Shown here: positions 36,080 through 45,347 of the stretch, piece by piece | Numbering within the stretch: the stretch's first letter is position 1 | Layout: every line of letters begins with the position of its first letter | Assembly: GCF_023973145.1 (NCBI RefSeq) | Contig: NZ_CP099546.1 | Span: 2,294,001 to 2,358,000 of the forward strand | Length of the DNA: 64,000 nucleotides | Reading direction: 5' to 3' | Source of the DNA: Natronosalvus vescus | GTDB lineage: Archaea > Halobacteriota > Halobacteria > Halobacteriales > Natrialbaceae | Position numbers and translations under genes: made by a program | The notes under the pieces: generated by a model | Told to the model about the DNA's origin: nothing | The model's database searches: none | Seen by the model: only the letters and a program-made list of their open reading frames with translations

Positions 36080-36800
36080 ATGATCGTCGCCGTTAGCGGG
36101 GGGGGGGGGAAGGTGGCGTCGGAAAGTCGACGCTCTCGCTCAACCTCGGCTACGAAATCGACGCCGTCGTCGTCGACGCCGATCTGTTGGCGGCCGATTT
36201 ACCCGTGAGGACGACAGGTGGGCCGACCCTTCACGAGGTGCTCACCGGCCGCGTCGATCCCCTGGACGCCGTCGAAACGGTGGGTGCCGTTCGTATACTG
36301 TCGTGCGGGCAAACGCTCGAGGGGGCACGAGCATCGACACTCACCGACGTACCGCGGGTTGTTGAGCGCCTCAGGCGGCGGTATGGCCGTGTCGTCATCG
36401 ACTGCCCGGCGGGGCTGGCCCGCGACGTCGGCGTATGCTTGCATAGCGCCGATCTGGCCGTCCTCGTTACGATGCATGACCGGGTTGCACTGTCGGATGC
36501 CGCTCGAACGCAGTCGCTCGCGGCTGACGTGGGGACACCAGTTGCATCAGTCGTCCTCAACCAGTGTCGTGATCCCGTTTCTGACTCGCTGTGTGACCGG
36601 GTGGAAGCAACCATGGGCGCACCGGTCGTGACGATCGACTGTCGAGCCGAACTGGCCTCGGCGCAGGCGGCAGGTCGCCCGCTTCGGGAACAGGTTCCGT
36701 CGTCTCCGGTACTCGACGCCCTCGAGTCGCTCACCAGGCTACTCGAACGCTGTGAGCGACGGCTCGCTGATGGGGTCGGTGGCAGATCTCCAGTGACTGT
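36080..36800 (+). pseudogene. MinD/ParA-type ATPase with frameshift in the P-loop
   Basis: Starts MIVAVSGG at ATG 36080, as MinD/ParA ATPases do, then meets 12 consecutive G (36098-36109). Reading past the tract in a shifted frame gives GGVGKSTLSLNLG, the deviant Walker A, then VVVDADLLAADLP (Walker A') and RYGRVVIDCPAGL (Walker B). As written the start and body are in different frames. The shifted frame stays open to 37173, but similarity fades near 36790, where another frame has a stop. It could express from TTG 36187 without a P-loop. Confidence 0.7.
36098..36109 (+). repeat. 12-G homopolymer in the MinD-like P-loop codons
   Basis: A run of 12 G follows MIVAVS and takes the place of the first glycines and signature lysine codon. 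The P-loop (GGVGKST) resumes in another frame after it. It is either a sequencing/assembly homopolymer error or a slippage-prone tract. Confidence 0.85.
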
Positions 36801-36840
36801 CGCGGTTACAGTTGCACTCGCCGTCCTGGCTCGCCCACAA

Positions 36841-37782
36841 TCACTCACCCGACCGCCTCTCCGGAAGCTGGTTCGGATCGATCGTTCGGCCGGTGAACGG
36901 CAGCCGTGCTTGCAGCCACTCGACGAGTGGCCAGTCGTTCAACTGCTCGGCAATCACCGGTACGGCGAGAATCGTCCCCGTTGCGACCGCGTACCCTGCG
37001 ATCTCGAGGAGCCAGTGTGGATCACCAGGAACCGGAGAGCCCAGTATCGAGTTGGCTGTTCTGAGCCCGATGATGAGTGGAATACACAGATATGCCAGCA
37101 GGAGAATCGACGCACCGCGTGGGTTCGACGGCTGGTCGGCGACGGTGTACCACGCGACGGTCGCACCGAGTGAGGCACCGATCGTCATCGTGGTGAACTC
37201 GTGCGAGCCGAGGAGGAGCGCAAGGATGGCAATGACGCCGGCCACGGCAAAGATGAAACCTGGTTCGGCCCGTTCCGATCGCACGACGAGTGCCACGAAC
37301 GCCAGCCCGATCGCCACGCCGACGAGGACGTCGCCGACGTAATGAACGCCGATGATGACCCGCGAAACCGCGACCAGCAGGATGACTGTTCCGGCGGCGA
37401 CGTAACGCTGGAGACGTGTTCCACTGTCGGCGACGACGGCGAGGGAGCCGTAGAACGCCGCGGCACCGAGGGCGTGTGCGCTCGGGAAGCTGTAGCCGCC
37501 GTAGCCGCCGGCGAGCTCCGGGCGGGGTCTGACGAAAATTCCTTTCATCCCGGCACTGATCGCCAGCGCACCGATCCCGATCGCGATGACGAGCGCACGC
37601 TGGCGACGCCGCGACTCAGCACCAAACCAGTAGAGCAGGGTTGCAAAGATAATCAACGCTGCCCCATCGCCCAGGTGGGTTACGAGCTCGAACACGCCGA
37701 TGAGCCACTCCGGGAGCGTCTCCCGAACGGCTTCGTTCGTCGACTCGTCGAACAGCAACTGGTCGATCGTCGAACGAACCAT
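36841..37782 (-). CDS. PAP2-type membrane phosphatase
   Basis: A 313-residue membrane phosphatase. The three PAP2 motifs are visible: KGIFVRPRP (residues 80-88), SFPSAHA (99-105) and SRVIIGVHYVGDV (about 138-150). About eight hydrophobic segments span the sequence. It would hydrolyse lipid phosphates such as phosphatidylglycerophosphate or polyprenyl diphosphate at the membrane face. The start is ATG 37782; the frame to 37953 reads through the divergent aminopeptidase upstream region. It ends close to the decayed MinD-like gene, tail to tail. Confidence 0.9.
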   Translation of the reverse strand: MVRSTIDQLLFDESTNEAVRETLPEWLIGVFELVTHLGDGAALIIFATLLYWFGAESRRRQRALVIAIGIGALAISAGMKGIFVRPRPELAGGYGGYSFPSAHALGAAAFYGSLAVVADSGTRLQRYVAAGTVILLVAVSRVIIGVHYVGDVLVGVAIGLAFVALVVRSERAEPGFIFAVAGVIAILALLLGSHEFTTMTIGASLGATVAWYTVADQPSNPRGASILLLAYLCIPLIIGLRTANSILGSPVPGDPHWLLEIAGYAVATGTILAVPVIAEQLNDWPLVEWLQARLPFTGRTIDPNQLPERRSGE

Positions 37783-37919
37783 CACGTCCGGAAAGTGTGA
37801 CGCGCTGGGTAAAGTCGTACCGCTCGTTGACACACGTATGCCGGTTCTCCAGTGGGACGTTTCGCTCGAGGCACCCGCTTTCGGAAAGAGCTTTCCGAGT
37901 CCTGCACACACTGTGGAGT

Positions 37920-38870
37920 ATGTCGACACTCCGGTCAGCGGCCGAGACGGCAATTGAGCAGTGTTTAGCGCTCGAGTCCGAGGAATCCTGTGTGATCGTC
38001 ACCGACGACAAGCGCGAACCGATCGGGACGATGCTGTACGACGTCGCCAGCGACGTCACCGACGATGTGGTGATCGTCCGCTACCCGCCGGGTGAGACCC
38101 ACGGCGGCGAACCGCCTGAACCGGTCGCGGCGGCGATGGCCGCGGGTGACGTCGTTCTCGCGCCGACAACCAAGAGCCTGAGTCACACCCGGGCGAGAAC
38201 GGAGGCGAACGAAGCTGGTGCCCGCGTCGTCACGCTCCCCGGGATCACCGAGGACGTGTTCACGACGGGACTCGACGCCGACTACGACACGATAGCCGCC
38301 CACTGTCGAGACGTTCGAGAGCAGGTCGACGGTGCGGCGGAGGTTCGAGTCACCACCGACGCTGGCACGGACATCACGTTCGGCATCGGCGAGCGGCAGT
38401 TCCTCTCTGACACCGGCATCGTCCACGAGGCCGGCCGGATGTCGAACCTTCCGGCCGGTGAGGTGTTCGTCAGCCCCGAGACCGCCGATGGGACGTTCGT
38501 CGTCGACGGGACGATGATGCCCTACGGCTTGCTCGAGGACGGACAGACGCTCGAGTTCGACGTCGAGGACGGCCTCGTCACTCGTATTTCGGACGACGAA
38601 ATTCGCGAGACGGTCGACACGGCTGCGGAGGAAGTGGGCGACGCAGCGTACAACCTCGCCGAACTCGGTATCGGGACGAACGTCGCCGTCACGGAGCTCG
38701 TCGGGAGCGTGCTGCTCGACGAGAAAGCCGGCGGCACGGTGCACATCGCCATCGGTGACGACGCCGGCATCGGTGGGGACGTCGAAGCGCCGATCCACCT
38801 CGACGGGATTATCCGCGAACCGACGGTGTACGCGGACGGCGTCGAAGTCGAACTGCCGAGACAGGGCTGA
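37920..38870 (+). CDS. M29-family aminopeptidase
   Basis: A 316-residue aminopeptidase of the thermophilic-metalloprotease (AmpS/M29) family. It has the family blocks GRMSNLPAGEVFVSP, VDGTMMPYG, LGIGTNVAV and AIGDDAGIGG, followed by the histidine-containing IHLDGIIREPTVYADG near the C-terminus. It is somewhat short relative to bacterial M29 enzymes, as archaeal forms can be. The ATG at 37920 (MSTLRSAAET) is preferred; upstream residues in frame are hydrophilic junk. Confidence 0.85.
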   Translation: MSTLRSAAETAIEQCLALESEESCVIVTDDKREPIGTMLYDVASDVTDDVVIVRYPPGETHGGEPPEPVAAAMAAGDVVLAPTTKSLSHTRARTEANEAGARVVTLPGITEDVFTTGLDADYDTIAAHCRDVREQVDGAAEVRVTTDAGTDITFGIGERQFLSDTGIVHEAGRMSNLPAGEVFVSPETADGTFVVDGTMMPYGLLEDGQTLEFDVEDGLVTRISDDEIRETVDTAAEEVGDAAYNLAELGIGTNVAVTELVGSVLLDEKAGGTVHIAIGDDAGIGGDVEAPIHLDGIIREPTVYADGVEVELPRQG

Positions 38871-38986
38871 CGCACGCTGATTCGTTACGCGTGACCTCGA
38901 GCACGAGATCCGCTCCTCGAGCGTCCGAACAGGAACCCGCCGTCGCTTCAATCGCCTTTTACGCCCGGAGCCTCTACGTGGACGTC

Positions 38987-39640
38987 ATGAGCGACACTCA
39001 GGATCGAATCCCTGCACCCTGCCCCTCGTGTTCGCCGGAACTCGAGACGGTACACGAGGTACTCTCCCCGGGTGGGGGGAGCCTTACCGTCCGATGCGGC
39101 GACTGCGGCCACGTCCACAAAGTACAGCCCGAACCCGAACGCGAGGTGACCCTCGACGTCGTCGTCTCCCAGGACGGCGAGTCGTTCACCGCGAACGTCA
39201 CCACGGTCGAGGACGAAACGGTCGAACTCGGCGACGAGTTCTTACTCGAGACCGAGGAGGTACTCGCGACGGTTCGGGTCACGAGTATCGAACTGGACGG
39301 GATGAAACGCGTCGAGCGGGCACCGACGACGGACATCGAGACGGTCTGGACGCGAGAGGTCGACAACGTCTCGGTCAACGTCACGATCCACCCCAAAGAC
39401 GGGCGGAAAGACGATAGCCGAAGCATTACCGTGCACGTCCCCGGAGACTACGAATTCACGGTTGGGAAGTCCGACTCCTTCGGGGACGACGAATTCGAAA
39501 TCGACGCGTTCGTCGTCCGCGGCGATGCGGCGGGCTACGACCGTGATCGGTACGAGATGCCTGGCGACAGTGTCCCCGCGAAGGACGCCAAACGGATCTA
39601 CGCCTACGACGAGACGAGCAGCGCCTGGTCTGCGTGGTAA
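38987..39640 (+). CDS. HVO_0476-type zinc finger protein
   Basis: A 217-residue protein with an N-terminal zinc ribbon (PCPSCSPE near 12 and RCGDCGHVH near 37) and a beta-rich C-terminal part (residues 50-215) with repeated acidic strands. This matches the haloarchaeal family named after HVO_0476. The role is unknown. It sits two bases before the first protein-carboxyl methyltransferase, so they are cotranscribed. In Haloferax the same neighbourhood is near gapII and pgk, which fits this window. Confidence 0.85.
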   Translation: MSDTQDRIPAPCPSCSPELETVHEVLSPGGGSLTVRCGDCGHVHKVQPEPEREVTLDVVVSQDGESFTANVTTVEDETVELGDEFLLETEEVLATVRVTSIELDGMKRVERAPTTDIETVWTREVDNVSVNVTIHPKDGRKDDSRSITVHVPGDYEFTVGKSDSFGDDEFEIDAFVVRGDAAGYDRDRYEMPGDSVPAKDAKRIYAYDETSSAWSAW

Positions 39641-39641
39641 G

Positions 39642-40292
39642 ATGAACGATGGGGGTGTCGAAGACGACCGACGTAACGACCGCGAACGGATGGTCGACAT
39701 CGTCGCCAGCCACACCGACATCGAGGACGACCGCGTACTGGACGCGCTTGCGGTCGTTCCGCGCCACGCATTCGTTCCTCCCGGCCGTCGGGCCAACGCC
39801 TATGACGACCGCCCGCTGCCGATCGGCGACGGGCAGACGATTAGCGCCCCGCACATGGTCGCCATCATGGTCGACCGTCTCGCACTCGAGCCTGCCGATC
39901 GAGTTCTCGAAATCGGTACCGGCTGTGGCTACCACGCGGCGGTTACCGCCGAATACCTCGACTCCGGGACGGTGTACAGCGTCGAGTACAGCGACGACCT
40001 CGCCGACCAGGCTCGCTCGACCCTCGAGCACCTCGGCTACGATAACGTCGAGGTTCGAACGGACGACGGCCGGGAGGGCTGGCCCGAACACGCACCGTAC
40101 GACGCGGCCTACCTGACCTGTGCCGCCCCGTCGTTTCCCGACGCCGTCGTCGAGCAGGTTCGACCCGGCGGCCGACTCCTCGCCCCGCTCGGTACTGGCA
40201 GCCAGACGCTCGTGTTCGCGCGAAAACGCGAGGACGACACGCTCGAGAAACGTGATGGCGAGGCCGTTCGGTTCGTCCCGATGCGTGGGTAG
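39642..40292 (+). CDS. pcm: protein-L-isoaspartate O-methyltransferase
   Basis: Methylates L-isoaspartyl residues in damaged proteins. The 216-residue protein has the PCMT blocks PRHAFVPP, RPLPIGDGQTISAPHMVA, SAM motif LEIGTGCGYHAAVTA and VRPGGRLLAPLG. ATG 39642 follows the previous stop by one base. Length and motifs are standard. It is the better-conserved of two PCMT-type proteins within 1.9 kb. Confidence 0.93.
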   Translation: MNDGGVEDDRRNDRERMVDIVASHTDIEDDRVLDALAVVPRHAFVPPGRRANAYDDRPLPIGDGQTISAPHMVAIMVDRLALEPADRVLEIGTGCGYHAAVTAEYLDSGTVYSVEYSDDLADQARSTLEHLGYDNVEVRTDDGREGWPEHAPYDAAYLTCAAPSFPDAVVEQVRPGGRLLAPLGTGSQTLVFARKREDDTLEKRDGEAVRFVPMRG

Positions 40293-40429
40293 CCGGGTCG
40301 AGTGGTTCTCGAGCGGTGGATATCGAGTGGGTCTCGAGTGGTGCGCATCGAGGGGTACGTAACCCGCACACGCACGGCCGAATAGGTGGGTTTTCGATCC
40401 TGGAACTCTCGCGCTTATACACCCTCGTC

Positions 40430-41389
40430 ATGTCTACTCCCACTCCATCCCTCGAGGTACTGCTCCTGTTGCGTGCCGCCCGCGAAACGGGTGCCCTCGA
40501 GGCGCTGATGACCAGCGCGGAAACGCCCGAAGCACTCGCCGCCGAGACGGATCTGACGCCCCGAGCAGCGACGACACTCGTCTCCGTTCTCGAAACCGAG
40601 GGGTTTCTCGAGCGGGTCGACGATACGTACGAGCCGACGAACCGCTCGCTCGGCTTCCTGGCAAAAACGGACGTGCGATCGATCGGATCGCTGCCGGCGA
40701 CGCTCGATCGACTCGATCGCAGTCTGGAACTCGCGTCGACCATGCGGGGTGACGATCCCGATGCGATGACGGACATCGAACGGCGCAACCGCCTCGGCGC
40801 ACTGGCGGCCGTCGACGAATCGACCGTCCGGGCGATTGTCACCGAACTGGTTCACGTCGCGCCGGACGCACGGCGGGTGCTCGAGATCGGCGGCACACCG
40901 GGTCGACACGCAGCCGAGTTTGCCGCCCGTGGGTTCGACGTGACGGTGTACGACCGGCCCGAACACCTCGTGGCTTCCCGTGGTGTTCTCGCCCCTGCGG
41001 ACGTCGAGACCCTCGAGGGGACGATCCCCGATGGACTGGCTGATACCCTCGCAGGTGTCGATCGATTCGACCTCGTCACCGCGGTCGAGCAGAGCCATCG
41101 CTTCGGGCCGGACGCGAACGAACGACTCATCGAAGCGGGCATCGGCGTGCTACGGCCCGGTGGTTCGCTGGCGCTGGTGACACCACTCGAGGGAGATGCC
41201 GCGAGTCGGGCGACCGTCGACGCGCTCACAACGACTGTCGAGGGACGCTGTCACGCGTCTGAAACGTACCGAGGGTGGCTCGAGACGGCGGGGCTCGAAG
41301 CCGTCTCAATTCGTTCGGTTCCGGGTGCGGCGGTGCACGTCGTCACCGGTCGAAAACCGGATGCCACCTTCCCTGCTGGCGGTCAGTAG
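40430..41389 (+). CDS. SAM-dependent methyltransferase with N-terminal winged helix
   Basis: A 319-residue protein of the O-methyltransferase/CrtF-like type. The N-terminal domain (residues 1-75) is a dimerising winged helix (AALVSVLETEGFLERVDDTYE-like region), and the C-terminal domain has a Rossmann SAM-binding motif RVLEIGGTPGRHAAEF near residue 147 and RPGGSLALVTPL. Substrate unknown. It is placed between two PCMT-type genes, all on plus, with small gaps. Confidence 0.8.
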   Translation: MSTPTPSLEVLLLLRAARETGALEALMTSAETPEALAAETDLTPRAATTLVSVLETEGFLERVDDTYEPTNRSLGFLAKTDVRSIGSLPATLDRLDRSLELASTMRGDDPDAMTDIERRNRLGALAAVDESTVRAIVTELVHVAPDARRVLEIGGTPGRHAAEFAARGFDVTVYDRPEHLVASRGVLAPADVETLEGTIPDGLADTLAGVDRFDLVTAVEQSHRFGPDANERLIEAGIGVLRPGGSLALVTPLEGDAASRATVDALTTTVEGRCHASETYRGWLETAGLEAVSIRSVPGAAVHVVTGRKPDATFPAGGQ

Positions 41390-41442
41390 GTCGCTACTCG
41401 CGCAAGCGAGTCCTTGATTACCGTCGCGCTGATAGCCTGCCT

Positions 41443-42174
41443 ATGGAGCTGTCGGTACTGCGGGAGGACATGGTCGACGGCCTCATCCACGAGTCGAAGG
41501 GCGTCCTCGAGGACGAGGCGGTCGCCGCCGCGATGAGTGACGTCCCACGCCACGCGTTCGTCGACGACGACCGGGCAGCGTACGCCGACCGCGAGCACGA
41601 GGTGCTCGGCACTCGCGTGCTCGCACCCAGCACGGTCTGCCAGCTTCTCGAGTCGCTCAACCCTCGACACGGCGATTCCGTCCTCGTCGTCGGCGTCGGC
41701 GTCGGCTACACGGCCGCCGTCCTGGCTGAACTCGTTGGAGAGACGAACGTCCACGCCGTCGACATCGCGCGGCCAGTCGTCTACGAAGCCCGAAACAACC
41801 TCGAGCAGGCCGGCTACGGGGGTGTCCTCGTCGACTGTCGAGATGGGGCCCGTGGTCTCCCCGCGTACGCGCCGTTCGATCGGATCCTCGTGGAAGCAGC
41901 GACGGTTGCACCACCCCGGCCCCTGCTCGAGCAACTCGGAGACGGTGGCCGGCTCGTCTATCCACACGGAAGCCAGCCCCAGCATCTCGAGGCCGTCGAT
42001 GCCGATGGAACGACCGAGCAGTTCGGAGTTGTCTCGTTCGAGCCGTTGCTCGTCGACGGCGAGCAGACCGGTGCGGTCGAACGAAATCGGATGGCTCGAG
42101 AGGACGTCGAACACGCGACTCGACGGGCGGCCTCACGAACTGGGTGGGAGCGTGAGTGGATCGAGTGGGACTAA
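41443..42174 (+). CDS. second PCMT-like methyltransferase
   Basis: A 243-residue PCMT-family protein with PRHAFVDDD, the SAM motif VLVVGVGVGYTAAVLAE, DCRDGARGLPAYAPFDRILVEAA and LGDGGRLVYPHG. The PCMT block TISAPHM is changed to VLAPSTVCQLL, so the isoaspartate pocket is probably altered. It may methylate something other than isoaspartate. The C-terminal 40 residues extend beyond normal PCMT. Confidence 0.82.
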   Translation: MELSVLREDMVDGLIHESKGVLEDEAVAAAMSDVPRHAFVDDDRAAYADREHEVLGTRVLAPSTVCQLLESLNPRHGDSVLVVGVGVGYTAAVLAELVGETNVHAVDIARPVVYEARNNLEQAGYGGVLVDCRDGARGLPAYAPFDRILVEAATVAPPRPLLEQLGDGGRLVYPHGSQPQHLEAVDADGTTEQFGVVSFEPLLVDGEQTGAVERNRMAREDVEHATRRAASRTGWEREWIEWD

Positions 42175-42267
42175 GAGCGATTCCTGGATCCTGGGGCTAT
42201 CGAGCGCTCCCGCTTCCGCTCGAGTGCCTCGACAGTTCCACGAATCACTATAACCCGAGGCCGAATG

Positions 42268-42720
42268 TTAGTTCTCGATGACGACGATCTCGGTGTTGTC
42301 CTGTTCGTTCACGTAGTCGGTGTTCGTCGGTGGGACGACGTCGATCGCTAACGAGCCGGTTCGCTGGCCCTGTCTGAGTTCCGGGTCGAGCGAGAGCGTT
42401 ACCGTCCCATCGACGCTCGTCTCGCCTTTCACGGCGGTGTCGAGCCACGCATCGTCGCTCATGACGATGACGGTCGCGTCCTCGACCGTGTTCCCATCCT
42501 CGCCGACAACCGTCAACTGGACGTCAGTCGTCGTGCCCGCATCGATCGTCACGGGATCGACCTCGACGTCGACTTCGGTTTCCGCGAGCGTGCCGATTCC
42601 GCCGAGCATGCTCATCATGATGGCTAAACTGGCGACGCCGACGACGAGGACGATGATCAGGCGGATCGGCAGCCCCTCGATCGCTCGCTCGTCGCTGGCA
42701 AATCGGGTGAATGTTCGCAT
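42268..42720 (-). CDS. pilin-like secreted or membrane-anchored beta-domain protein
   Basis: A 150-residue protein: a short charged N-terminus (MRTFTRFASDERAIEGLP), then a hydrophobic helix (about residues 19-42) and a soluble beta-sandwich-like part rich in Asp, Thr and Val (VDVEVDPVTIDAGTTTDVQL). This layout resembles archaeal type IV pilin-like or archaellin-like proteins processed before the helix, or a simple membrane anchor with an extracellular Ig-like domain. The start is 42720; the frame to 42771 is possible. Confidence 0.7.
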   Translation of the reverse strand: MRTFTRFASDERAIEGLPIRLIIVLVVGVASLAIMMSMLGGIGTLAETEVDVEVDPVTIDAGTTTDVQLTVVGEDGNTVEDATVIVMSDDAWLDTAVKGETSVDGTVTLSLDPELRQGQRTGSLAIDVVPPTNTDYVNEQDNTEIVVIEN

Positions 42721-42813
42721 AGCCCGTTTGGCCGCCCTCTGGTATATAAACTCCCGACTCGATGGTGACATCGCTCAGCGAACTGATCCGCGTTAAAAGT
42801 GGGGTGGGGGTTT

Positions 42814-42830
42814 GGGGGGGGGGGGGGGGG
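42814..42830 (+). repeat. 17-G homopolymer in intergenic DNA
   Basis: Seventeen consecutive G, preceded by ggggtgggggttt, between the pilin-like gene and the receiver-GAF-HTH gene. It has no coding function. As with the tract at 36098, assembly error or slippage should be considered. Confidence 0.85.
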
Positions 42831-42928
42831 TGGCGACAGTCTGTCTCAGATCGCCAAGTAATCGTATGGATGGGAGGTGGTTAAAAATACTGTCTAATCG
42901 TTTCGTACCTCTTAATTGGGATCACTAA

Positions 42929-45049
42929 TTAATTAGAGTCGTCGTCGAACACCATCGAAACCAGCTTTCGCTGGGCCGCTCGCAAGTGGTAGTGGTACGT
43001 CGGCGGCGTGATGTCGAGGGCGGCCGCGAGGTCCTCACCGGTACTTTCGCGTGGCCACTTGAAGAAACCGCTATAGTGGGCCGCCTGAATAGCCGCTCGC
43101 TGTTTGTCGGTCAATCGATCCTCCAGGCGGGACTCGAGTTCCGGCACCGAGGTCGTCGATGTCGTTTCTCGTCTGGCGGTCAACTCCGTCTCCGGGTAGC
43201 GCTCCTGGATCGATTCGATAAGCGAACGCGTATCGATCTGGCCCGGTACCGAGAGGACGATGGCGGTCGAGCCGTTGGTCGTCGTCGCGGCGGTGACGCG
43301 GGCGTCGTACTCCCGAAGGGCCTCGATAAAGGGAGTCGGCGCCGTCGTACACTCGAACAGGCTCGCGTCTTCGCCCGCAGAGACGACCGAAATCGACTCG
43401 ATCGCCGCCCACTCGGTGGCCAGCTCGAGCACGCCGTCGACCGGCGGATCGTCGATCGAGACGAACAACACGGTTTCGTCGGCTCTGTCGATGATGCCTT
43501 CGAGGGACACGGTGCGTCCGATAGCCTCGCTGATGCGATTGAACAACAATCGCTGACTCGCACACTCGAGTTGGATCTCGAGTCGGCTATCGGTCAACAT
43601 CGCCTGGGTTCGCTCGACCGACCGAATCGCGTGGCCGATCGTCTCCCCCAGTTCCCCCAGCACTTCTCGCTCGCTCTCGCTGATCGCGTTCGCCTGCGGG
43701 GCGTGAACCACGCAGGCTCCGTATTCACGTTCGGCATCCACCAGCGGGACGGCGATCACCGTCTGGTAGCCGTAGGTGAGCGCGCCTTTTCGCCGATCGT
43801 TCCACTCCGGATCGTCGAGAACGTTCTCGACGACCTGAACGGATCTGGTCTCGAGGGCGCGGTCGATGAGCGTCGACTCGGGGGCAAGGGTTCCCTCATC
43901 GCGAAGCCGGTCGATGTAGGTCACGTCGATCCCCTCCCAGACGATCGGTGATGGAGGCGTCTCCTCGCTCGAGGCGACCCAGGCACACAGATATCGATCC
44001 GTATCTGCGAGTCGCTCACAGACCGTTTGCTCGATGTCTTGGCGTGTCGACGCCTGGGCGATACCCCGGTTGATCGCCCGGACGATCTCGTTCGTGTGAT
44101 TCAGTCTCGTTAGCTCCTCGTTTTGCTCGGTGAGCGTCCGGTCGTGCTCGCGGAGCAACTGTTCGCGCTCGGCCCGGTCGAGGGCAGCCTCCGTGTTCGC
44201 CCCCAGAATGTAGAGCAACTCCCGCATCGTCTCGTCGAACCCGTCAGTGTGTTCACTGGCCGCGGCGACGACGCCGTGGGTGCCGAGCGGGACGATGAGT
44301 TCGCTCCGGCTGAGCGGTTCGAACGACGCGCCGCTGGCTTCTGCGTCGACGGTCGGATAGTACGCCGGTTCCCCCTCTGAAAACACCTCCCAGATCAGGC
44401 CGTCCCCTCGGCCGATCGAGGGTTCGGGTGTCAGCCGCTGGCGCGTTTCGGCCGTCGACGCGACGTGGGACAACGACCCTGCCGTCGGTTCGAACTGATA
44501 GGCGGAGACGATCGGTACCTCGAGGATCGTCCCGGCCGTATCGACCGTTGCCTGATAGATTTCGGCTTTCGTCCCCGCGCGCATGAGGTCGCGCGTCGTT
44601 TCGTGAAGCGTCGTCAGCGTTCGTTCGTACCGCCGTTCGCTCTCCCGGAGCTCGGTCTCCGTTCGGTACTGTGAGACGGCGTTCGTGATCTGATTGGCCA
44701 ACAGCGTAAAGCGGTCGCTTCCTGGCTTCTTCTGGAGGTACTGGGTGACTCCGGCCGCGATCGCCTCGCTCGCTATCTCTTCCGATCCTTTCCCGGTGAA
44801 CAAAATAAAGGGGAGATCCGGATCGCGTTCGCGAACCGCCTCGAGAAACTCGAGTCCGTTCATGCCGGGCATGTCGTAGTCGCTCACGATGCAATCGATC
44901 GGCTCGGCGTCGAGGGTTTCGAGTGCCTCGGTGGCTCCGCCGACTGCCGTTACTTCGAATCGGCTCTGCTCGCGCTCGAGCATCGTCGCGGTCAGGTCGG
45001 CGAACCCGGACTCGTTGTCGACGGCGAGGACGGTGATTGGTTCGGTCAC
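42929..45049 (-). CDS. receiver-GAF-HTH_10 regulator (bacterio-opsin activator type)
   Basis: A 706-residue DNA-binding regulator. Residues 1-120 form a response-regulator receiver (SDYDMPGMNG, phosphorylatable Asp57; FTGKGSEE). Two GAF-like regions follow (about 155-290 and 330-470), then a BAT-type domain (about 490-610), and finally an HTH_10 winged-helix/HTH (LTDKQRAAIQAAHYSGFFKWPRES then ITPPTYHYHLRAAQRKL). It would be phosphorylated by a histidine kinase and act on unknown promoters. Start is GTG 45049, just after a downstream upstream-gene-free stretch. Confidence 0.9.
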   Translation of the reverse strand: MTEPITVLAVDNESGFADLTATMLEREQSRFEVTAVGGATEALETLDAEPIDCIVSDYDMPGMNGLEFLEAVRERDPDLPFILFTGKGSEEIASEAIAAGVTQYLQKKPGSDRFTLLANQITNAVSQYRTETELRESERRYERTLTTLHETTRDLMRAGTKAEIYQATVDTAGTILEVPIVSAYQFEPTAGSLSHVASTAETRQRLTPEPSIGRGDGLIWEVFSEGEPAYYPTVDAEASGASFEPLSRSELIVPLGTHGVVAAASEHTDGFDETMRELLYILGANTEAALDRAEREQLLREHDRTLTEQNEELTRLNHTNEIVRAINRGIAQASTRQDIEQTVCERLADTDRYLCAWVASSEETPPSPIVWEGIDVTYIDRLRDEGTLAPESTLIDRALETRSVQVVENVLDDPEWNDRRKGALTYGYQTVIAVPLVDAEREYGACVVHAPQANAISESEREVLGELGETIGHAIRSVERTQAMLTDSRLEIQLECASQRLLFNRISEAIGRTVSLEGIIDRADETVLFVSIDDPPVDGVLELATEWAAIESISVVSAGEDASLFECTTAPTPFIEALREYDARVTAATTTNGSTAIVLSVPGQIDTRSLIESIQERYPETELTARRETTSTTSVPELESRLEDRLTDKQRAAIQAAHYSGFFKWPRESTGEDLAAALDITPPTYHYHLRAAQRKLVSMVFDDDSN

Positions 45050-45252
45050 CGAGGATCACCGCTGATTCGCCGTCGCAGTCGCACTCGTACTCGACGTCGC
45101 ACGGCGAGGGACGGACGTACTCTCCGACGGTGACAGTCTCGACGCACCACGACTCTCATCAATGAGAGGAAAACGGGCACCCTACAAAACTATTAGGTAG
45201 TTTGACCGTGGCGGTGTGCTGTCACTCGATTCTGCTCGAAGTGCCGGTGCGT

Positions 45253-45324
45253 GTAGAGTAGTGCGTATCAGGGATTGTAGAGTAGTGCGTATCAGGGAGT
45301 GATGTATGGTGCGTATCAGTGAGT
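45253..45324 (+). repeat. three 24-bp tandem repeats
   Basis: Units at 45253-45276, 45277-45300 and 45301-45324. Units 1 and 2 differ at one base (gtagagtagtgcgtatcagg then ga-t/g-t), while unit 3 is degenerate but keeps the core gtgcgtatcag. They lie in the intergenic DNA between the receiver-GAF-HTH gene and the small membrane protein gene, close to the latter's 3' end. Confidence 0.8.
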
Positions 45325-45347
45325 GAGCCGTGGGTGAAGTGAACGCC

